Below are positions 24,901 to 33,900 of a stretch of DNA of 64,000 nucleotides, in pieces; within the stretch, counting starts at the first letter, position 1; every line of letters begins with the position of its first letter. The position numbers and the translations under genes were made by a program. The notes beneath the pieces were generated by a model. That model was not told where the DNA came from. It ran no database searches and was given only the letters and a program-made list of their open reading frames with translations. Where the stretch lies: contig NZ_JBNAZM010000026.1 in assembly GCF_051195215.1 (NCBI RefSeq), positions 4,548-68,547 of the forward strand. The letters run 5' to 3'. Origin of the DNA: Arhodomonas sp051195215. GTDB lineage: Bacteria; Pseudomonadota; Gammaproteobacteria; Nitrococcales; Nitrococcaceae.

Positions 24901-27900
24901 CGAGCTGTATCGGGGCGGCGGATCGAGCTCCGCGTCGGCGAGATCGAAGAAGCGCACGAAGCCGGTTTCGTCCATTTCACTGGCGACGGACAGCGCGACG
25001 ATGCCACGCCCCGGGTGAACGGCCACATCGGTCGCCCGGTGTCCCGGCACGGGCCTGCGGGTCAGCACGTGCGGCTTCTTCGGATCGTGGATATCGACGA
25101 CCAACAGCCCCTCGGAACCGTTCGCGAGAAACGCGAGGTAGTCCTCGACGGCTACGCCGGTAACCGGCTCAGACGTACGGACCTGTGTCAACCGGACGGG
25201 GCGCTCCGGTACGGCGATGTCGTAGATCTCGAAGCCGCTCTCCATCAGGAAACGGTTGTCCTCGGTCGGCGCGCTACCGCCGTTGACACCGACGTAGAGC
25301 AGATCGCCGCGAACGACGGAGCCGCCAATGGTCATCGGCGGATAGTTGGGCAGATCGATGTCCTGGCCGTCGTCCACCGTGTAGGAGAACTGCCCGACCT
25401 TGACCTCGCGACCGCCGGAGAGCAGCAAAACGTCGTACACGTCGGGCGCTTCGACCCTCGGGGCCTGGAAGGTCATGGTCTCCAGGTCCACGACATCTTC
25501 CCTGAGGTCGGCCACGACGACGTCGTCCGTAACCGCTTCCGAACGAATGATACGTCCGTCACTGGAACGCAGAATGACCTTCGAGCCCGGCAGCACGACG
25601 GGACGGTCGGCCGTGATCTCCACCTCGACACCGCCACCGGCGCTCCCGGCCGACGGGGACACATCGATACCTGCATCGCTCAGCGACGCCCCGAGAACGA
25701 TCGCTCCCGGGTACCTGGCGGCAAGCTCCTGATCCTCGATGCGCAGGTGATGCTCGCCGGGTTCGAGCGGCAACACCCCGAGGCTGCCCGGCGGAATGCG
25801 GAGCTTGCCCTCGCTCAGCCGTTCGACCGGGACCTGGTACTGATCGACGTATGCCTTGAGCACACCGCCACCGCGAAAACCGCTGCCGTGGACGATGATC
25901 TCCCGCGGCTCGCCGAGGCGCTGCATGCCGCCTTCCACCGAGTCGATCCGGGGACGCACAGCCCCGCCACTGGCGGCGCGGACGCTTGCGGTAAACGGCA
26001 CCCAAAGCCCGGAGCCACGCAACGTGCGCGCGTCACGAACCTCGACCGTATAGGCCACCCCGGCCTCACGATCGAAGGTCACATCGTAGGTCGTGGCAGA
26101 ACCTTCCTCGGGCGATACCGGGGTAATCTCATGTGGCACGATGCTGTCGTCGTCATTTCGCACCACCGTTACGGCGTTCCCACCGCGCAGGGAATCCACG
26201 GTCACGGGTTCATTGAACGTGAGGCGATACGCCTGCTGTGCACCGATGAATCCGCCATGGGCTACGGAGACATTGCGCACGAGCGCCCCGGGCAATTGCA
26301 GATGAGCCAGGGCGGAGGGTCCCGGGACCGCTACCAACCGGTCCTTGAACACATCCACGCCATGGATGGTCTCGGTATTGCCCGCCGAGACCACCTTCGG
26401 CTTCAACGGCTCGCTGATATCCAATACGACGACGCCGCCACCGCTCGCGGCGACGAACACCACGTTGGCCATCCGGCGCAGACGTACGGCCTGCCCCGGG
26501 ACTTCCTGCAATGCCGTGTCCATGCGGAAGCGGGTACGCTGCTCGGGCTTGAGGCGGTGGAAAATCTCGACCCCCTGCGCTCCCAGGGCAACGATGACAT
26601 ATTCACCGTAGGTGACGACGTCACGGACATTTCCGCCGACCTGGTAGACCCGCTCCAGCGCGGGATCGAACAGATTGACTGCCTGGAGCTCACCGTCGTC
26701 GCTGCCGGACGGTGGGTTCGCGGTGATCGGGCGGAAATGACGGCATTCATCACCCGGCAGCCAAGCGCGACCGCCGGTTTCACCACCTGCGTATAGCCAG
26801 TCACCCGCCCGATGGACCGTGTTGACGCCCTCCAGCGCGGGGGCGTCTCCGACGTAAACCGGATCATTGGCGGCGAAATAGTTGATACGCTCGACCCGGC
26901 CCGCGAAACCGGATCCGCTGGTGGTGCCACATGGCATCTTCGGCTTTTTGTCTGAGCTCACACCGCTGGCACGTGCCGCGAATGCGGTATCGCCCGCCTT
27001 GACGACGTCCACGACCACATCGCTCAACGACGCGCTGCGAACGCGTGAGAGCGTCTGCAGTCCATTCTGCTCGTCCAGGTTCAGACGGGTCACACCGCCG
27101 GTGCCGGTGGCCACGTAGAGTCTCTTGCGGTCGACACCCTCTTCGCGCTCGACCACCGGCGAGATTCCCAGGCCATCGACTGGCAACGGCGGGACCGGCG
27201 TCGCACCGTCCAGGTACGACTGGAATACGCTTCCTCGATCAGCCGACGGCAATGGCGACGCCCCGCCGACGAGCAACGGGCGTTCCGGCGTCTGAACGTC
27301 GAACGTGCCCGCAATCACGGTCTCCGCAAACGGCTCGCCTTCGTACTCGAGCACGCTGTAGGAATCCCGTTGGAACTGATCCAGGAAGTAACCGCCGCTG
27401 GTAACCGCCACGCCGGTTGCCTGGTCCACCTGCACGTGCCGCGGCCGGAATACGGCGCTGGCAGAGCCAATGACCTTCAGGCCATACCCGAAACCGCTTT
27501 CCCTGGGTAGCTCGGTTTGATTGCCATAGCGGTCTTCGCCGCGGACCGGGTTGCGCCCCACCGGCCCCCCGCGAGTCACTGCGGTCAATCGATCTTCGGC
27601 AACGACACGAATATCCGTGACCGGCACGTCGCCAATACGGATCTTCAACCCGTCCGTCACCGTGTTGCCCGACTCGAACCCACTGCCCCGAATGATGACC
27701 GGCGTTCCACCAACTACCGCTCCCCACCTTGGCTCGATGGAATCGAACTCGATGGCGGCGTCCACGATCAGGCCGCCACGCAGCACCGCCTCGCGCCAGA
27801 CGCCGTCCTTATCGAACGCCACACTGACGTCGTACTGGCCTGCTTCGGCGATCGCCGGAATGACGATGTGAGCGATACCCTGGCGCTCGTTCTCCGCATC

Positions 27901-30900
27901 GGTCTGGATACGCTCGATATCCACCGGTTGCCCGGCGATGCGCACACGCACCCGTTGCGGGTCGGATGGCATACCCAGCGCCGACACTGTGCCCAGGGTT
28001 TCCCGTCCCGCGGAAACATGCCGCGGCACGACATCCACGACGCGAATGCGATCCGGACGCCCGCCGCGATAGGTGAATTCGAAACGTTGTGCGCGGGCGA
28101 GCTCGTAGAGCGTTACCTGTGTGTCGTCATCCAGTGGTTTGACGGCCTGGACACCGGCATCCACGACGGCCGCGACGGTATCCCCGACTTTCAGCCCGCT
28201 GGCATCCTCGAGGGTGAGGATCGCGTCATTGTTGACGATCTCCACGCCAATCGGCAAAGGCACACCGTCCGGGCCTTCCAGGCGGAAGTGGCCCTCGTTG
28301 GGCGGCCACTGATCGATCGCCTTGTTGAACCGGATATGGACCTTGACCGCACCACGCGCATCGCGATCGAGAATGCCGTTGCCGGGATCGACGTCGTGGA
28401 CCTTCAATACGGCGTCCCGCGTGACCTGCACGACGCTGCCGCCTCCCGCGATGCGCCCGCCGCTGATCGCCGCGTAGTCGCCTGCGTATACCGCTTCGAC
28501 CCTGCTCCCGCCCAGGGCTTCCATACCCGGCATCACGACAGGCTCGGCGGGATCGGTGACGTCGACGGTCACGATACCTGCCTCGCCCAAGGCAAGATGG
28601 GCCATACCTCCGTTGACATCGACATCGTAGACAGGGCCCTGGTCATCGACACGAGCGACTACCCGCAAGTCATCCGGGCTGCGCAGATCGACCACGACCA
28701 TGCCGTTGACCCCGGCAGCCAGGTAACCGTATCGCCCCTGGACCGCCACACGGCTCGCCGGGATCGGCAGCGAGTCGGCCACCCGGTACCCGAAGTCAGG
28801 ACCATGCTCCACCAGGTAGAAACCGCCGCTGTTCTCGTCGTCTTCGTTGACGAGCTTGTTCTCGGCCACGTCGAACTCACCGGCTGCGACGGCGTACCGC
28901 TCGGGGCCGTCAACGCCGGTATCCACGGCAGTCGTGTCCAGTGCCGGTACTTCACCGGGGAGCACGAAATTATCGGTCAGGTAGGCCTTGGTCTGGAGAT
29001 GGATATCGACAACACCCAGGCCACGGCTACCCAGGGCCACCAGCGCCCGCTTGTTGACCGCCTCGATACCCCGGGCGAGATCGGAAAACAGCGGCAGCGA
29101 CTTGATGACCGACGCGCTGGCGGGGTTTTCGCTGTCGAAGCCGAGTACGAACAGCCGGGCATCCGCGCCGCCGCCCCCGGACGGAACGCCCGTGACCAGG
29201 ACGCGGTCCATCCCGCGCTCGAAATAGGCATCCACGCCGAGTGCCACGTAACCATCCGGCAGACCGACCTGCGCCACAATGCGGTCATCGACGTTGTCGC
29301 CGTCTTCGTCGATCTTGTCGAGCAATTCGTCCGCTTGCCCCGACGTATACGCGGAGGAATCGATGTTGTAGACGAGCACACCGCGATTACCGACGGCGGC
29401 GACGGCGTAGGTTCCCGTCGGATCCACCGTGACATCGTATATCCGGCCACGGTCCCTGATGGCGGCCTGGGCAGGCTGCTGATAGAAGAACGCGTTCTCC
29501 AGCCCGATCTCCCGACCACTATCCAGGCGGACGGTCACGTCCACCGGACCGACGGCCCCAGCCGGCGTCACCACCTCGACGGTTTCCTCATCGAGAATCC
29601 GGACGTCCTCCTCCGGGACCGGCGTTTCACCGAAATACACGGAGAACTGTCCGTCCCCGGACTGGAACCCGGCGCCGGTGAGGGTGACCCGGGTTCCGCC
29701 ATTCACGCTTCCCTGCGCGGGACTGATGCCGGTCAGACCTATCGATTTCACGTATTGCACGGCTCCAAGCCGCGTATCGCTGCCGCCGGCCGAATTGCGT
29801 GCCCGAAGCGCGGCAGGCCCCGCCGGCGCTGCGGGAACGTCGATGGTAAAGCGTGTTCTGGCCGCGCCGACGCTTTCCTGGGAGACGATCGCGGCCGCTC
29901 GCCCACCAACCAGGAAGTCCGTATCTGCAGCGTGGCTGATCACCACATCGACTTGCCCGCCAGAGGTGTTGACGAAGTGCGGGTCGACACTCTCGATGAC
30001 CGGCGGTCGCTGGTCCGCGGCAGCGGTCGAGAAGCTGACCACATGATCGAACAGACCTTCCGTGCGGCGACTTCCCAGAACACCCGAGAGCTCGAGCCGA
30101 AAATCACTTGCCGGCGCAAGCGCATTCTGTGGCGTCAGAATCACGACGTTCGGGTCATTGGCAGCCCCGGCTATACCGAACGCCACCGGTTCGCCCTCGT
30201 CAGCGCCTGTCTCCCGGACCAGAGCGACATGTGGGGCAAGGGACGCCTCGATATCCGACCCGGCCGGCGCCGGCGGGCGATTGAAACGGAGCTTCAGGCT
30301 CGTGCTCGGACGTACGCCGTCGCTACCGTCAACGGGATCGGACGCGACAAGGTCGAGAATATGGCTGTCCGTGAAGTGCAGGACGGACCGCCATATATTC
30401 CCACCCTTCTCCAGCACATTGGTCAGAATCAGCCCGTCGTCTGTCGCGCGCACGCCTCTGACGTGGGACTCGCCCGGCAGGACGAGCGCGTCGAGCAATC
30501 CGATATCCGCCGGCCTGCTGAAATCGTATACACCAAGGTAACTGCGATACTTGACGCCTGCGGCGAGGATGGCATTCAGATCTTCGACGGAGTCGACCTC
30601 CTCGTCCTCCGGGATCTTATCGGGGGAAACGACGTCCTTGAACTCGCGGGTTCGTCCGGTTGCCGCAGCGGTCCTCCCTGCCCCGATCGCGAGTATATCT
30701 CCCGGCACCCGGAAGCCGTGAGGCTGGTATACGCCCCGGTTCCGGAATGCACCGGCGTCAGTGACCTCATAAAGCTCCAGCCCCTTTTTGCCGCCGTGAA
30801 CCAGCTCGCCGGGCGCACCGGTCGATGCCGAAGGACGGTTCAGCGAGGTAAAGCTCAACTGCGGCAAGGTCGGGACCGTAATGTCGTATACGGCATAGCC

Positions 30901-33900
30901 GGACGGACTCGCGGTCCGTACGTGCAGTTGGTGACCGATCACTTTCACTGACCGGGGTCGTAGATCATGGTCGACCCCATCGACTCGGACCCGTTCGATA
31001 ACGCGTACGACCGATGGTTTCAACGGATCGGCAGTATTCAGAACCGCAACGCCGTCCTGGGGACTCGCGACGAAAAGCAAATCGTCAGCCGCGGTGATGG
31101 ACATTCGCGCATTGTCGGCGGACATGACCCCATCGAGCGTCGAATTGGCGACCGACTCGAAGGGCAGCGGCAAGGCATAGAGGATATCCCGATCCTTTCC
31201 TTCCGAATCGGGCTCCCCGTCTGCGGGGAGCTCATCTTCTCGATCATAGGTCAGCAGGAAGGATCGGCCTTCGTATTCCGTATCGATCAGCGGGAAATGA
31301 TATCCGCGCGCACCAACGTAGAGCTGGTCGGCGGTTAGCGCCATATCGTAAGGCACGAGCTCGGGCGGTAGATTGAAATAGCCGAGCCCATGCATCGGGG
31401 CCGCTTTGCCCAATTCCGCCCGATCGTAGTGAATCAAGGAAATCCACCCCGGGGCGAACTCCTGGCGCATCGCTAACGGGTCGGAGACGCTTTCCGGAAG
31501 GGAGCTCCCTGGCGACAGTATGGAGATGTCGTGAAGAACGCCGCGCCCGAGCGCGTACACGAGACCCAGATCGCGATCGTGTGCGGTGTCCTGAACGATT
31601 CCGGGTGGCAGCTTGAGCGGGTCGGGAACATATTCCTTGTCTCCCTGAAGCTGTCTCACCTCACTGCTGTCGAACCGGACAGTGGACGCCAAGCTCCGGT
31701 CGACTACCAGACGACCGTAGAACATGGCTTCCGGGAGCACATGGCGGCGTTCGCCGTCTCGCACTTTCACATCGACGAAGCCCCGATACGAATCCCCGAA
31801 ATCGGGAACCACCCAACTCAAGCGCTCGGCGCTCATCAGGTCCAATCGGTCCCCGTCAACCGGCACCGTAACCGCTTCGGATGGTTCACCCGATGGATAA
31901 GCGACAAGCTCGACACCCGGATGAAATCCGTGCCCGATGACGCCGACGCGATCCCCTTGGCCCGCTTGCGAGACTCGGACAACGGACGGGTCGATGAAAG
32001 AGATTCGCAATAAATCCGTATATACGAAACCGCCGAGCACTGTGTCCTGCAAACCCTTTGCGGTCTCGACCCGAACCGCGGCCGGCCCGGCATAGTTCGG
32101 CACTGTGGTCGCCACGATTCGGTCAACAGGGCGCTGCGTCGTCGCCGGCGAGAAGTCCTCGACCGTAAGCTGCTGACCACCCACATATAACGACGGATTG
32201 TCACCGAAGCCGGTACCGGTAACGACGAGGCGGGTACCGCCTTCGACGCTGCCGTTGTCCGGCTCGATCTGCTCGATATCCGGTTTGGAGCCACTGGCGA
32301 CCGCCGTCGAGAAATTGAGCACGAAATCGTTCGCCAGTGCCCCGCCCGTGAGGGGCACGAGTCCGGACTCGAGGACAATGTAATAGCTCGTGCCGGGCTC
32401 CAGTGTCTTACCCACGTGGGGTACCAAACGGATGAATCGACGTGCATCGTTGCCGTCACGCTCGGCGAAGCCGATATCGAACCGGTCGGTAACCTCGACG
32501 CCCAGCTCGGGGTCACCAGTCATGACGCGAACGTAGTCAGCCAATGGCACGTCACTGGAAAGAACGTGCGACAGCTCTATTTCGATCGCCGCGAGATCTG
32601 ACGGGACATCACCGGCTCCCTCCAGAGGCTGGCTGCCAAGTACCGTCAAAGCGGGTAACCGGACACGGTCGATACCCCGTTTGGCACCCGCGACCTGCAG
32701 CGCCCCGCGGGCTACCGTTGCACCTCGTGCGGCGAAATCGTCTGCGCTCGCATCGCGATGGATGACGACAGGTGTCGTTGCGTCCCGGCCCGGCTGTCCC
32801 AGCGCCTCGATATCAATCATCTCGACGACGGACTGGGACGGTTGGTCCTCCTGGTCGGAATAGTGCGTAGTCGCGTAGGCATCACCGCCGCTGACGAAAA
32901 CGTCGTAGACGCCATCGGCGACGAAGTCCGGACGCTGAGGCTTCAGCTCGACGACATTCGACACACGCGGGTCATACGGATCACCGATATCGATCACGTT
33001 GACCTGAGAAACACGTCCGTCGCCGGCCATGTCCGCGACAAAGGCCCGGTTGCCCTCGACCGATACCCGGTTCGCCACTCCCAGAGTATCCACGCGCGCC
33101 ACGATGGGGTTGGAAGGATCGGCCAGATCGGCAACCACCAGGCCCTCGTGAGAAGCCGCGATGAACGCGAAATTGCCCCGGACCACGACATCCCGGGCAA
33201 GCCCGTTCGGCTTGATGTAACCGACTCGGTACGGCTGCGCCAGATCACTGATATCGACCAATTGAACGCCGCCGGGGCCATTGGCGACCAGCGCCAGGTC
33301 ATCACGGCGCGCGACGCCGTATACCTGTGGGTACGGCATCGCGATACGCCCAACGAGCAGGTACGGGAGGCCGAACTGATCGTCGCCATTGCGTGTATTG
33401 AACAGCAACAGCTCACCATCGGTGTGTCGCGTATCAAAGCGCCCGGTTTCGGGATTTTCTTCGATGGTTTCCTTCAGGCTCTTGACGAATCCGAGCTCCC
33501 CGCCCTCGGATTGAAGTCCGACACCCGTCTTGGCAGCCAGAACGAAGTCTGCATCCGCATGCAACTCGCTGATCGCGCCGGTGAACACCTCCGAGGCTCC
33601 GGCCAATAGCTCGGAGTGGACGAACCGTTCACCGTCACCAGTGGGATACTCATTGGTCCCATCCGCGATGAACAGGCCGGTACGGGGTGGGTGCGGCACC
33701 TCTTCCGGGGGTAAATTACCCAGCCCCGTCTCCAGCGGCACCGGGTCCACGCTCGACCAGGCCCCGAGCAACGCTCCCGTCCGCTCGGGGCCACGGAACT
33801 GCGCGACCGCCGTGTAGTAGACGCTTTTCGCTTCCAATTTGGTTTTCTCGCCGAACCGTCCGGCATTCCCCGGTCCTTCGGCGGCGAGATAACGTCGTTC

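Noticed and set aside
27517..30951. Plus-strand open frame of 1,144 codons (and similar ones at 12829-15846 and 10222-12480)
   Set aside because: They lie antisense to the giant gene. They arise from its GC-rich third positions, show no domain or signal, and the minus-strand frame is full of recognisable Ig, IPT and propeller motifs.
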